DNA of 64,000 nucleotides from Spongiactinospora rosea (GTDB lineage: Bacteria; Actinomycetota; Actinomycetes; Streptosporangiales; Streptosporangiaceae): contig NZ_QMEY01000005.1 in the NCBI RefSeq assembly GCF_003315795.1, positions 248,001 through 312,000 on the forward strand. Reading direction: 5' to 3'. Below are positions 44,515-55,763 of this stretch, piece by piece (position 1 is the stretch's first letter; each line of letters opens with the position of its first letter). The notes under the pieces were generated by a model. That model saw nothing but the letters and a program-made list of their open reading frames with translations. It had not been told where the DNA came from and searched no databases. The translations under genes were made by a program, and so were the position numbers.

Positions 44515-45191
44515 GCGCGCAGGCCGCCCGGTCGCACATGAGCATCGGGGACGTCATCGCCCTGCTGCGGGGCGAGTTCCCCGACATCACGGTCTCCAAG
44601 ATCCGCTTTCTGGAGGGCGAGGGGCTGATCGAGCCGCAGCGCAGCCCCTCCGGCTATCGCAAGTTCACCCACGCCGACGTCGAGCGCCTGCGGTACATCC
44701 TCACCGAGCAGCGTGACCGCTATCTGCCGCTGCGCGTCATCAAGGACCACCTTGCGGCCGCCGACCGCGACGACCGGCTCCAGACGCGCCCCAGAGCGGT
44801 GCAGGAGCCGCAGCGGACCCAGGAGGTACGCCTCGACCGGGGGGAGCTGCTCGCGGCCGCCGGCATCGACGAGGAGACGCTGAACGAGCTGGAGGACTTC
44901 GGGCTGGTCGCCGCAGTCGCCCGCCGTTATGACGCCGACGCGCTCGCCGTGGCCCGCAGTGTGGGCCGGCTGGCCGCGTTCGGGCTGCACGCCCGTCACC
45001 TGCGCGCGGTCCGGGCCGCGGCCGAGCGCGAGGTGGCCCTGGTGGAACAGGCCGTGGCCCCGCTGCTGCGCCGCCGCGCCCCCGGCGCGATCGACCGGGC
45101 CGACGAGGCCGCCAGGGAGATGTCCGGCCTGCTGCTGGACATCCACGCGGCGCTGGTGCGGGCCCAGGTTCGGGGGGTTCTCGGACGTTGA
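44511..45191 (+). CDS. ftsR: MerR-family regulator FtsR
   Basis: A 226-residue MerR-like regulator. The N-terminal HTH reads MSIGDVIALLRGEFPDITVSKIRFLEGEGLI...SGYRKFTHADVERLRYIL. The long C-terminal helical part (about 110-226) matches the Rv1828/FtsR group, which in Corynebacterium controls ftsZ. The 4-bp overlap with the FHA gene and the downstream bifunctional nuclease reproduce the conserved actinobacterial order. No target site was sought. Confidence 0.88.
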   Translation: MSAQAARSHMSIGDVIALLRGEFPDITVSKIRFLEGEGLIEPQRSPSGYRKFTHADVERLRYILTEQRDRYLPLRVIKDHLAAADRDDRLQTRPRAVQEPQRTQEVRLDRGELLAAAGIDEETLNELEDFGLVAAVARRYDADALAVARSVGRLAAFGLHARHLRAVRAAAEREVALVEQAVAPLLRRRAPGAIDRADEAAREMSGLLLDIHAALVRAQVRGVLGR

Positions 45192-45327
45192 CCTCCCGGC
45201 GCGCCATTCGGGCTCCGGTGAGTGTTACGTTGAATTTCGGTGACCTACCACCAGTGGTTGACCAGTGAGCGGGCGTCGGCGGCGGTCCGGCCGGCGCGGG
45301 GCCCGCGACAAGGATACGGAGCAGCCC

Positions 45328-45798
45328 GTGTTGCAGATGGAGGTCGTGGGCGTCCGGGTCGAGATGCCCACCAACCAGCCGATCGTCTTGCTCAAGGAGG
45401 CGCACGGGGAGCGATATCTACCGATTTGGATAGGTATGACGGAGGCCACGGCGATTGCCATGGCCCAGGCCGAGGAGCCCCCTCCGCGGCCGTTGACGCA
45501 TGATCTTTTCAGGGACGTGCTCGACGCGCTCGGAGTGGGATTGCGCACGGTGAACATCGTGTCGCTGCGCGATGGCATCTTCTTCGCCGACCTGGTCTTC
45601 TCCAATGGCGTCGAGGTCAGCGCGCGGCCTTCCGACTCCATCGCGCTCGCCCTGCGCACCGGTGCGCGGATCTTCGCCAGCGAGGAGGTGGTGCAGGAGG
45701 CCGGGGTGACCATCCCCGATGACCAGGAGGACGAGGTGGAGAAGTTCAGGGAGTTCCTCGACACGATCAGCCCTGAGGATTTCGGCCGTGCAGGGTGA
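45328..45798 (+). CDS. Bifunctional nuclease family protein (BFN/DUF151)
   Basis: 156 residues: LQMEVVGVRVEMPTNQPIVLL at the start, ERYLPIWIGMTEATAIAMA, and ARPSDSIALALRTGARIFA. This is the BFN/DUF151 family; plant members were reported to have RNase and DNase activity, while the bacterial role is unclear. It corresponds to Rv1829 in the same order in M. tuberculosis. GTG 45328 follows CGGAG. In-frame sequence up to 45265 is Arg-rich and is probably untranslated. Confidence 0.88.
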   Translation: MLQMEVVGVRVEMPTNQPIVLLKEAHGERYLPIWIGMTEATAIAMAQAEEPPPRPLTHDLFRDVLDALGVGLRTVNIVSLRDGIFFADLVFSNGVEVSARPSDSIALALRTGARIFASEEVVQEAGVTIPDDQEDEVEKFREFLDTISPEDFGRAG

Positions 45799-45847
45799 GG
45801 CCGGGTGAGATGGTTTGTAGCGCTTCACGACGCGCCGAGCGGGATCG

Positions 45848-45876
45848 TTGACTGTGAATGACCACGGTCCTACGGT
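45848..45876 (+). promoter_or_regulatory. Promoter of the second MerR regulator gene
   Basis: TTGACT (45848-45853) and TACGGT (45871-45876), 17-bp spacer. The leader to the GTG at 45952 is about 70 nt. Confidence 0.7.
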
Positions 45877-45951
45877 GCAAGTGAACCCTGCGGTTGTAAT
45901 TCACGAACCCCCAGATCAGACCGCGGGATGAGAGAAAGCCGGAGGTCCGCA

Positions 45952-46569
45952 GTGGCGGTCAGCAGCGGCGAGGGCAAGACAGCCGGCCAGGATGATCCGG
46001 GACGGCGCGAGAACGCGCGTCAACGTGCCGGTGAACAGGGCCTGCTCTTCGATGAGCGGCCCACGGCGTTGCCCGCCGACATCGGGTATCGCGGTCCCAC
46101 CGCCTGCGCGGCAGCCGGAATCACCTACCGGCAGCTGGACTACTGGGCGCGTACGGGGCTGGTGGAGCCCGGAATAAGAGCCGCGCACGGCTCGGGCTCG
46201 CAGCGGCTCTACAGTTTCCGTGACATTCTCGTGCTCAAGGTGGTGAAGCGGCTCCTTGACACCGGGGTGTCGCTGCAGCAGATCCGCACCGCCGTGCAAC
46301 ACCTGCGCGACCGGGGCGTCCCCGACCTGGCGCAGATCACGCTGATGAGCGACGGGGTCAGCGTTTACGAGTGCACCTCCGCCGACGAGGTGATCGACCT
46401 GCTGCAGGGCGGGCAGGGCGTTTTCGGGATCGCCCTCGGGCGGGTCTGGCGAGAGGTCGAGGGGTCCCTGGCGGAGCTGCCGGGGGAACGCGCCGAGGCC
46501 GCCCCGGGCCTCGATGAGCATCCGAACGACGAGCTGGCGCGGCGCCGCAAGGCCCGCAAGACCGGCTGA
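45952..46569 (+). CDS. MerR-family regulator (Rv1830-like)
   Basis: A 205-residue regulator. After a disordered N-terminus, the MerR HTH reads CAAAGITYRQLDYWARTGLVEP...SQRLYSFRDILVLKVVKRLLD. A C-terminal part follows with YECTSADEVIDLLQGGQGVFGI. Order and sequence match Rv1830, next to gcvP (gcvB) in M. tuberculosis. The GTG at 45952 follows CGGAGG; ATG 45928 is an alternative start. The target genes are not known to me. Confidence 0.85.
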   Translation: MAVSSGEGKTAGQDDPGRRENARQRAGEQGLLFDERPTALPADIGYRGPTACAAAGITYRQLDYWARTGLVEPGIRAAHGSGSQRLYSFRDILVLKVVKRLLDTGVSLQQIRTAVQHLRDRGVPDLAQITLMSDGVSVYECTSADEVIDLLQGGQGVFGIALGRVWREVEGSLAELPGERAEAAPGLDEHPNDELARRRKARKTG

Positions 46570-46692
46570 GCGGCCTGACCGCGGCGAAGGCCCTCCGGGG
46601 TGACACGGCACGACCGTGACGGGGCCTTGCGGGAGCGGCGGGTGGGATCGCCGCGGCGATACGGGGTAGCCTTTACTTCGAAGGCCGACGAC

Positions 46693-46897
46693 CCTGTGCG
46701 GGAGAGTCCCCGAGCCGGCACCTTTCGGTGCGGGTCCGGGGCGCCGAAGGAGCAACCTCCCCGGAATCTCTCAGGCACCCGTACCGCACGGGCGAGGCAA
46801 CTCTGGAAAGCGGGCGCGTTCGCCAGACGCGCCTCACCGACGGTGCAAACCCCCGTTCGAGCCACAGGGGTGAAGCTCTCAGGTCGCGGCTGACGCG
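46693..46897 (+). ncRNA. Tandem glycine riboswitch
   Basis: Two consecutive glycine aptamers precede gcvP. Aptamer 1 (about 46693-46790) has GCGGGAGAG, CGCCGAAGGAGCAA and AATCTCTCAGGCA. Aptamer 2 (about 46791-46897) has GAGGCAACTCTGGAAAG, CCGACGGTGCAAAC and GGGTGAAGCTCTCAGG. These are the conserved core words of the class. Glycine binding normally switches on glycine-cleavage genes. An expression platform was not resolved. A -10-like TAGCCT at 46667-46672 fits a start just before aptamer 1. Confidence 0.95.
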
Positions 46898-46970
46898 CCG
46901 CGATGACAGAGGGGGAGTCCGGCATACGCCCGCGCCCTGCGCCGGTCTCCACCGCATCGGGAGGCTCCAC

Positions 46971-49826
<2,856 letters not shown>

Positions 49827-49915
49827 TCGCATACCGGACACCACCGCTCTCGGCATGTCGCGGGACGGGAGGGACGACGGCCGTTAGGCTGTTCGATCAT
49901 CGGTGAAGGAGCGTG

Positions 49916-50713
49916 ATGACCCCCCCGGAGCTCGACGCCCCCGCCCTGGAGACCGCTCGGCAACTGGCCGAGAGCGGTGATCTCGACGGCTCGGCCCGGA
50001 TCTTCGCCGAGCTGGCCGCCGACCCTGACGGCCCCGACCGCGCGCAGGCGGCCGTCGGCCTGGCCGTGGTGCTCGCCGAGCGCGGGGAGGTCGAGGAGTC
50101 CCGGGCGGCGGCCCGTACGGCGCTGGCCACCGGGCATCCGGAGTTCGCCGCGCAGGCCGCCTGCCACCTGGCGGGCAGTTTCGAGCGCGAGGGGCGCGTG
50201 GACCAGGCCAGGGCCGCCTGGCAGGCGGTGCTCGGCCTGGGCACCGCCGGCTACCTGCCGATCGCGCATCTGGCGCTGGCCAGGCTGGCCACCCGCAGGG
50301 GCGACGCGGTCGAGGCGGAGGACGAGCTGCGCGCGGCGATCGCCGGCGAGGACCCCGAGATCGGCGCGCGGGCCGCGCGGTGGCTGGCCGAGCTGCTCCT
50401 GGAACGCGGCGAGCCGGGAGAGGCCGCCGATGTGGTGCTGGCCGCGCTCGACGCGCCGCACGGCGGCGACTCCGCGCCGCTGCGGGTGCTCCTCGGCATC
50501 GCCCACCTGGACCTCGCCTGCGCCGAGTTCGCCGGCGCGGTGGAGCTGGGGGCCGACGCCGAGACCGGCGCCCTGGCCATCGAGCTGCTGGCCCGTACAC
50601 TCCCGCTGCGCGACCGGCGCGAGGACGCCGAGCAGGTGTGGTCCTACGGCCTCCAGCACGCCGACGAAGGGCTCGCCGCGCTGGTGCGCGAGCGCCTGGA
50701 CCGCGACATGTGA
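49916..50713 (+). CDS. Tetratricopeptide-repeat protein
   Basis: 265 residues of TPR/Sel1-like helical repeats, rich in Ala/Glu/Leu: ARQLAESGDLDGSARIFAEL, GLAVVLAERGEVEESRAAA, ACHLAGSFEREGRVDQARAAW and LARLATRRGDAVEAEDEL are successive units. There is no signal peptide, so it is a likely cytosolic scaffold. GAAGGAGC precedes the ATG at 49916; the GTG at 49913 is in frame too. Function unknown. Confidence 0.78.
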   Translation: MTPPELDAPALETARQLAESGDLDGSARIFAELAADPDGPDRAQAAVGLAVVLAERGEVEESRAAARTALATGHPEFAAQAACHLAGSFEREGRVDQARAAWQAVLGLGTAGYLPIAHLALARLATRRGDAVEAEDELRAAIAGEDPEIGARAARWLAELLLERGEPGEAADVVLAALDAPHGGDSAPLRVLLGIAHLDLACAEFAGAVELGADAETGALAIELLARTLPLRDRREDAEQVWSYGLQHADEGLAALVRERLDRDM

Positions 50714-50749
50714 GGACTCCGCGCGCCGGGGCGGCGGGGGAGCCCGGGG

Positions 50750-51133
50750 TCAGCGCCTGGGCAGGTTCGCCATGACGTTGACCAGGACGATCGCCATCAG
50801 CACGAGCGCGAAACCGAAGAACCCCGCCGTGCCCGCCCCGATGGCGCCGAGCGGGATGCCCAGGGCCAGCGTGCCGAGCGCCAGCCACATCTGGCTGTTG
50901 CGGCCCCTGGGCGGCTCCGGATAGGGCGCGTAGGGGACGTGCGGCGGCGGTGGCATCGGGGCGGGCGGCGGCCCCATGCGGGCGTCGAGCTCGTTGTGGA
51001 TCCGCGCCGCGATCGCGTCGTCCACCTTGTCGAGGAACGATTCGACCAGCGCGGAGTCATAGTCGGGACCGAGGTCCCTGCGGGCTTCGATGGTGGCGCG
51101 CATCTCGTCGCGCGGCAGCGTGTTCTCCGGCAC
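50750..51133 (-). CDS. Small membrane protein conserved in actinomycetes
   Basis: 127 residues. A charged cytoplasmic N-terminal region (DYDSALVESFLDKVDDAIAA) is followed by a Pro-rich linker (GPPPAPMPPPPHVPYAPYP) and two membrane helices near the C-terminus. The type is familiar from actinomycete genomes without known function. It is convergent with the TPR gene. Confidence 0.65.
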   Translation of the reverse strand: MPENTLPRDEMRATIEARRDLGPDYDSALVESFLDKVDDAIAARIHNELDARMGPPPAPMPPPPHVPYAPYPEPPRGRNSQMWLALGTLALGIPLGAIGAGTAGFFGFALVLMAIVLVNVMANLPRR

Positions 51134-51263
51134 GTCCCCAATCTAGCCACGCCGGTGCGCCGGTTCATCGGCCGAATGGATGGAAAAGCGTCGTGCCGCA
51201 GGATGACGCGTTGATCGCGGACGTGGTCACCCGCGCCCGGGCGGGGGGCTAACGTTGCAGGTC

Positions 51264-51893
51264 ATGGAGGAGACACAGGTCGAGACCGGTCAGGGCCCGG
51301 CGCGGGTGGACCTGACGGAGCCCGCCGGGCCGCCCAGGCTGCTGCTGGTGCTCACGCACGGGTCGGCCGGGGGAGTGGACGCCCCCGACCTGCTGGCCGT
51401 GCGAGAGGCGGCGCTGGGGCTCGGCGCGGTGGTCGCACGGGTGACGCAGCCGTTCCGGCTGGCCGGACGCCGCGCGCCCGGCTCGGCGGCCCGCCAGGAC
51501 GAGGCGTGGACGCAGGTCGTCGCCGGGCTGCGCGACCGTTATCCGGGGCTGCCGCTGGTGCAGGGCGGGCGCAGCAACGGCGCGCGGGTGGCCTGCCGTA
51601 CGGCGGGCGCGGTGGGCGCGGACTCGGTGGTCGCGCTGGCCTTCCCGCTGCACCCTCCGGGCAGGCCGGAACGCTCCCGCGCGGACGAGCTGCGCGGCGC
51701 GGGAGTGGACGTGCTGGTGGTGAACGGCGACCGCGACCCCTTCGGGGTGCCGGAGGAGGCGGACGCCGCCCGGCTGGTGGTACTGGCCGGGGAGAATCAC
51801 GACCTTCGCAAGGACCCGGGCAGGGTGGGTGCGATCGTGGCGCAGTGGCTGCGTGACCGGCCGGCCGCTCTCACGGGCGGCCGGGTGGGCTGA
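51264..51893 (+). CDS. Alpha/beta-hydrolase family protein (KANL3/Tex30-like)
   Basis: 209 residues. LLLVLTHGSAGG is the oxyanion segment, QGGRSNGARVA has the nucleophile Ser elbow (GRSNG), LVVNGDRDPFG gives the acid, and GENHDL the terminal His. The pattern matches the KANL3/Tex30 group of small alpha/beta hydrolases, whose substrates are unknown. ATG 51264 is preceded by AGG only; an in-frame TTG at 51255 is also possible. Confidence 0.8.
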   Translation: MEETQVETGQGPARVDLTEPAGPPRLLLVLTHGSAGGVDAPDLLAVREAALGLGAVVARVTQPFRLAGRRAPGSAARQDEAWTQVVAGLRDRYPGLPLVQGGRSNGARVACRTAGAVGADSVVALAFPLHPPGRPERSRADELRGAGVDVLVVNGDRDPFGVPEEADAARLVVLAGENHDLRKDPGRVGAIVAQWLRDRPAALTGGRVG

Positions 51894-51950
51894 ACGCCCG
51901 CCGTCCCTTCCCCCGGGGACGGTGATGCTGCGGGGGAGGACCGGCGGCCT

Positions 51951-52148
51951 TCAGGCGGCGCCCATCAGCGGGGTGGGACGATGCGGGTCGATGGCGGCCC
52001 CGCTGGGCAGCAGCTCACCGGTGTCCTCGAACAGCACTACGCCGTTGCACAGCAGGCTCCACCCCTGCTCGGGGTGGGCGGCGACGGTGCGCGCGGCCTC
52101 TCGGTCCGCTGCCTCGGCAGTGGGACAACACGGTTCGTGCGGGCACAT
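51951..52148 (-). CDS. DUF5999 small Cys-containing protein
   Basis: 65 residues beginning MCPHEPCCPTAEAADREAAR and containing GWSLLCNGVVLFEDTGELLP. I recognise this as the DUF5999 family of actinomycete proteins. Four Cys residues (2, 7, 8 and 34) could bind metal. The role is unknown. A tandem inverted repeat about 90 bp upstream may control it. A GGAGGTGCC-like stretch lies before the ATG on the minus strand. Confidence 0.8.
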   Translation of the reverse strand: MCPHEPCCPTAEAADREAARTVAAHPEQGWSLLCNGVVLFEDTGELLPSGAAIDPHRPTPLMGAA

Positions 52149-52236
52149 CGGAGGTGCCTCCGGATCTCATCGGTCGGCTCGCCGGAACCGGATGGTTCCT
52201 CTCCCCTCCGACGATGGGCGAGCGATTGGGGTTGAC

Positions 52237-52268
52237 GTGTGGCGAACCACACACTGTGGTCTACCACA
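52237..52268. promoter_or_regulatory. Tandem inverted repeats TGTGG-N4-CCACA
   Basis: Two dyads lie side by side. GTGTGG-CGAA-CCACAC (52237-52252) is perfect with 6-bp arms. TGTGG-TCTA-CCACA (52255-52268) is perfect with 5-bp arms. Their centres are 17 bp apart. A TTGACG (52232-52237) abuts them on the plus strand. The surrounding 330 bp (52149-52481) has no clear gene, so the element may serve the divergent DUF5999 gene or an unannotated transcript. Confidence 0.6.
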
Positions 52269-52481
52269 CATTGGCAGAAACAGTGTGCGCTCTGCTTCTG
52301 TTCCGGCGACATAGCCCGTTTGGACGGTTCCGGACCGCGGGTGGGTGGTTAGCGCCTATTGCGGGCTCCTGCCACCCAGCGTGCCTTATGCCTGATAACG
52401 GGCGTGGATCGACACGCCGCCGGGCGCGTAAACGTTGTATAACACGTCCGGAACCGGGCCCGCAGGCGGACCCCGGGGGGT

Positions 52482-53066
52482 TCAGGCCGCGCCGGTGGTG
52501 CCCCCCGCCGCCAGGCCGGTCAGCAGGGCCGCCAGGCCGCGTTCGAAGGCGGCCTCGCCATCGGGGTCGGGGCCGGGCTCGGGGGCCTTGGGATCGGCCC
52601 AGCCGGTGTGCTGCAGCTCCACCGCGACACTGCCGAACACGTAGGCCCGCATCGCCCGCACCGCCTCGCCGGGCGCGGCCAGGCCGGCCTCCCGGAGCTG
52701 CTCGGTCTGCTCCCTGATCGCCGTGGCGGCGCTGCCGCGCGGCGGCTTGGTCATGGCCAGGGCCAGTACGCCGGGATGGGCCAGCAGGGCCGCGCGGGCC
52801 GCGCGGCACCAGACCGCGGCGATGTCCTGCCATGCGGCGCGCTCGCCGGCCTCGACGCTCACGGTCGTCACGTGCTGGGCCAGGGCGTCCAGCAGCGCCT
52901 CCTTGCCCCCCGGCATGTGGTGGTAGATGGCCATCGCCTCCACTTCGAGGGCGTCGCCGAGCCTGCGCATGGTCAGGCGGCGCAGGCCCTGGGCGTCGGC
53001 CAGGTGGAGGGCGGCGTCGATGATGCGCTCCCGGGAGAGCGGGACGGGCGGTCGTTTGGCGGGCAT
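52482..53066 (-). CDS. TetR-family regulator
   Basis: 194 residues. The HTH reads SRERIIDAALHLADAQGLRRLTMRRLGDAL...AMAIYHHMPGGKEALLDAL. The C-terminal domain resembles the TetR_C_11-type group, with VELQHTGWADP near the end. ATG 53066 follows GGCAGGA on the minus strand; ATG 53075 is an alternative. A short palindrome, CCTTAC-TAT-GTAAAGG (53090-53105), sits 24-39 bp upstream and may be its own operator. The regulated gene is unknown. Confidence 0.85.
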   Translation of the reverse strand: MPAKRPPVPLSRERIIDAALHLADAQGLRRLTMRRLGDALEVEAMAIYHHMPGGKEALLDALAQHVTTVSVEAGERAAWQDIAAVWCRAARAALLAHPGVLALAMTKPPRGSAATAIREQTEQLREAGLAAPGEAVRAMRAYVFGSVAVELQHTGWADPKAPEPGPDPDGEAAFERGLAALLTGLAAGGTTGAA

Positions 53067-53209
53067 GGCGATCATCCTGCCAACCGATGCCTTACTATGT
53101 AAAGGGCAACGCGCGGGACGGTCGTCCCCGATCCCTGGTGGGGGCGATATGGTTTCCACGACAGCGACCACAGGATCCGGTTCGTCCGGCGAAAGGGGGA
53201 GGATCAGCG

Positions 53210-53614
53210 ATGGCGTTCTTCCGGCCGCGTGTGAGCCGGGAGGCGGAGGTCCGGTTCCACGCCGACCAGGAGGTCGGCGAGAGCTTTCCCCGGCTCCTTG
53301 AGAAGGCCCGTGAGGCCGAGAACGAGCTTCGGCGGCTGCAGGCCGCCCACGCCTCACAGGAGCGGCTGCGCGCCGCCGGGGTGGCCCTCGACGAGGCCCT
53401 GACGGAGGCGCTGCGCGCGGCCGAGGCCACGCTGCGGGCGACCCTCGGGGTCAAGGCGTACGACGACCGCATCGCCCGGCGCAAGGGGCGGGCGACGCCG
53501 CAGGGCGCGAAGTGGGTGACCGAGGTCGAGAGCCTGCGCACCCTCCGCGAGGAGCACCGCCTCACCGGCATCGTGAAGCTGCCCCGCCCGGCGCCCGCCG
53601 CGGTCTCGTCCTGA
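53210..53614 (+). CDS. Hypothetical protein with predicted coiled coil
   Basis: 134 residues, no family recognised. The N-terminus MAFFRPRVSREAEVRFHADQ is followed by a long charged helix (LLEKAREAENELRRLQAAHASQ), probably a coiled coil, then a basic region, DDRIARRKGRATPQGAKW. GGGGGAGG lies before the ATG. It is convergent with the sigma-factor gene and separated from it by a strong terminator. Confidence 0.65.
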   Translation: MAFFRPRVSREAEVRFHADQEVGESFPRLLEKAREAENELRRLQAAHASQERLRAAGVALDEALTEALRAAEATLRATLGVKAYDDRIARRKGRATPQGAKWVTEVESLRTLREEHRLTGIVKLPRPAPAAVSS

Positions 53615-53643
53615 TCAGGGCCGCTCGCCTCTGAGACGACGTG

Positions 53644-53678
53644 GAAGGGCCGGGTGGGCATCGCCCACCCGGCCCTTC
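53644..53678. terminator. Bidirectional intrinsic terminator
   Basis: A perfect 16-bp stem (53644-53659 with 53663-53678) and a 3-nt loop, followed on the plus strand by TTCTTACG and preceded on the minus side by the sigma-factor stop. It serves both convergent genes. Confidence 0.9.
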
Positions 53679-53695
53679 TTCTTACGCTGTCGCGG

Positions 53696-55111
53696 TCAGC
53701 TCGCCCAGTCCAGCAGCGGCCGCGCGTTGCTCGGGTGCCGCAGCTTGGACAGCGACTCCTTTTCGAGCTGGCGGATGCGCTCGCGGGTCAGGCCGAGGTG
53801 CTTGCCGATCTCGTCGAGGGTGTGCGGCTTGCCGTCCACGAGGCCGAACCGCAGCGCCATGATCTTCGCCTCGCGCGGCGTCAGGTTGCCGAGCACGCCG
53901 CGCAACTGGTCGGCCAGCAACTGCCGGTCGATGACCTCCGAGGCCTCCGGGGAGTCGGTGTCCTCGATGAGGTCGCCGATGGTCGTCTCGCCGTCCTCGC
54001 CGATGGTGGCGTTGAGGCTGATCGGCTGGCGGCTGGTCCGCAGCAGTTCCTCGATCTGGTCGGGGGTCTTGTCCATCTCCACCGCCAGCTCCTCGGGCGT
54101 GGGCTCACGGCCGAGGCGCTGGTGCATGTCGCGTTCGATCCTGGAGAGCTTGGACAGCAGCTCCAGTACGTGGACGGGCAGGCGGATCGTGCGGGCCGAG
54201 TCGGCGAAGCCGCGCTGGATGGCCTGGCGGATCCACCACATGGCGTAGGTGGAGAACTTGTAGCCCTTGGTGTAGTCGAACTTCTCCACGGCCCGGATCA
54301 GGCCGAGGTTGCCCTCCTGGACGACGTCGAGCAGGGCCATGCCGCGGTCGGTGTACTTCTTGGCCACGGACACGACCAGCCGGAGGTTGGCCTCCAGCAT
54401 GTGGTCCTTGGCGCGCTTGCCGTCGCGGTAGACCCACTCCAGCTCGACGCGCTGCTCGTCGGTGAGGGACGGGTCGCTCTCCAGCTTGTGCTCGGCGTAC
54501 AGGCCGGCCTCGATGCGCTTGGCGAGCTCGACCTCTTCGGCCGCGGTGAGCAGGGTCCGGCGGCCGATCGACTTGAGGTAGGTGTGGACCGAGTCGCCGA
54601 TGACGGAGGACTGGTCGTCGAGATCGGCGGACTCGGCCTCGGTGTCGGCCTCGGCGGTGATCTGCGCGGTCTCGGCGTCTGCGGCCTCACCGGGAGCGGG
54701 CTCCAGCCAGTCCTCGCCGGGCTCCTGGGCCTCTTCGGCGGACTTGACGGGCTTGACGGCCTTGGCGGGCTTGCGGCGCTGACCGGGCAGCGTGGCGGTC
54801 GTCCCGATGTCGCCCTCGCCGGGGCCCTGCGCGGGCCTGGTCGTACGCCTGCGGGTGGTGGTGGCCCGCTTGCGGGTGGTCCGGGCGGTCTTCGCCGTCG
54901 CGGCGGGCTCGTCGTCAGTGCCGAGACTGACACCGGCCTCGGTCAGTTCGCGCAGGACGGACCTGCCCTCGGCCGGGGTCAGTCCGGCCTGCGCGAACGC
55001 GTCGCGCAGTTCAGCGAGGGAGAGCCGACCCTGTGCTCGCCCCCGGGAGAGCAGTAGATCGAGGGTCGGCGGGGCGGCCACTTGCGCGGCGGCCACGGCG
55101 GTCCTGGGCAT
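53696..55111 (-). CDS. Principal-type RNA polymerase sigma factor (RpoD/HrdB-like)
   Basis: 471 residues. The N-terminal region-1-like part ([23 protein letters not shown]) is followed by a basic, Lys/Thr/Arg-rich linker (about 75-150). Regions 1.2-2.4 follow ([46 protein letters not shown]), then region 3 and region 4 ([34 protein letters not shown]). This is the full group-1/group-2 sigma layout; the long N-terminus suggests the principal sigma factor. ATG 55111 follows GGAGGAGGT. A terminator lies just after the stop. Confidence 0.93.
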   Translation of the reverse strand: MPRTAVAAAQVAAPPTLDLLLSRGRAQGRLSLAELRDAFAQAGLTPAEGRSVLRELTEAGVSLGTDDEPAATAKTARTTRKRATTTRRRTTRPAQGPGEGDIGTTATLPGQRRKPAKAVKPVKSAEEAQEPGEDWLEPAPGEAADAETAQITAEADTEAESADLDDQSSVIGDSVHTYLKSIGRRTLLTAAEEVELAKRIEAGLYAEHKLESDPSLTDEQRVELEWVYRDGKRAKDHMLEANLRLVVSVAKKYTDRGMALLDVVQEGNLGLIRAVEKFDYTKGYKFSTYAMWWIRQAIQRGFADSARTIRLPVHVLELLSKLSRIERDMHQRLGREPTPEELAVEMDKTPDQIEELLRTSRQPISLNATIGEDGETTIGDLIEDTDSPEASEVIDRQLLADQLRGVLGNLTPREAKIMALRFGLVDGKPHTLDEIGKHLGLTRERIRQLEKESLSKLRHPSNARPLLDWAS

Positions 55112-55199
55112 GTGAGGGCACCTCCTCCAAGGCGTCGAAGACCCGCAGGCGTGGGAATGGCTGGTGTGGGTGGGGCGGACGCGCGCCGCTCTGCGCACC

Positions 55200-55229
55200 A
55201 GTATCAATAACGCCCGACGGCGCAGTTAA
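55200..55229 (-). promoter_or_regulatory. Candidate promoter of the sigma-factor gene
   Basis: On the minus strand TTAACT (55224-55229) and GATACT (55200-55205) are 18 bp apart. The leader would be about 80 nt. Confidence 0.45.
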
Positions 55230-55392
55230 TTCCCGTCTCAGGCATCCAAGTGGTCAACGGCACACCCAAAACCCCGCCCCCCGCCGGGGAAACGGCCACA
55301 TCCCCCGGCCGATGGCCCATGCCGCCCGCCCCACCGACCCTGGTCCCCTGCCCGGCATTCCCCGCTGAAACCCCGTCCCGCGGGTCTCGGGC

Positions 55393-55713
55393 TCAGTTGG
55401 GGGTGCGGTCTTCGATGTCCGGGGTGGCGACCGGGATGGGAAGCGGCTCGGCCTGTTCCAGGCGGTCTTCGGTCCAGTAGAGGCCGACGTCGCGTGGGTC
55501 GGGGTTGATGTCCTCGGAGACGATGTAGGTCTCGGAAGGGGTGGGTTGCGGCTGGGCGGGGGTGCCCGCCGGGTTGGGTTCGACCATGACCCCGGTCTCC
55601 TGGCCGGCCGTTCCGGCCCTGCCCGCCGCGGCGGCGGCAGCGACGGAGAAGCCGCCGACGAGGACCACGCCAACGACTCCGGCGGAGATCCACATCTTGC
55701 GGTTGGGGTTCAT
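55393..55713 (-). CDS. Small secreted or membrane-anchored protein
   Basis: 106 residues. An N-terminal signal or anchor helix (MWISAGVVGVVLVGGFSVAAAAAA) is followed by a Pro/Glu/Thr-rich tail (PNPAGTPAQPQPTPSETYIV; RLEQAEPLPIPVATPDIED). No domain is recognised. GAAGGAAA lies before the ATG. It follows the menE gene in the same direction, 50 bp after its stop. Confidence 0.6.
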   Translation of the reverse strand: MNPNRKMWISAGVVGVVLVGGFSVAAAAAAGRAGTAGQETGVMVEPNPAGTPAQPQPTPSETYIVSEDINPDPRDVGLYWTEDRLEQAEPLPIPVATPDIEDRTPN

Positions 55714-55763
55714 TCAGGTTTCCTTCCTCGGTCTGTCTTCCTTAATGACGCGGCGGAGGACGG

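Noticed and set aside
52430..52450. GTTGTATAACAC dyad as a TetR operator
   Set aside because: It lies downstream of the TetR gene rather than at a promoter, and the symmetry is imperfect.
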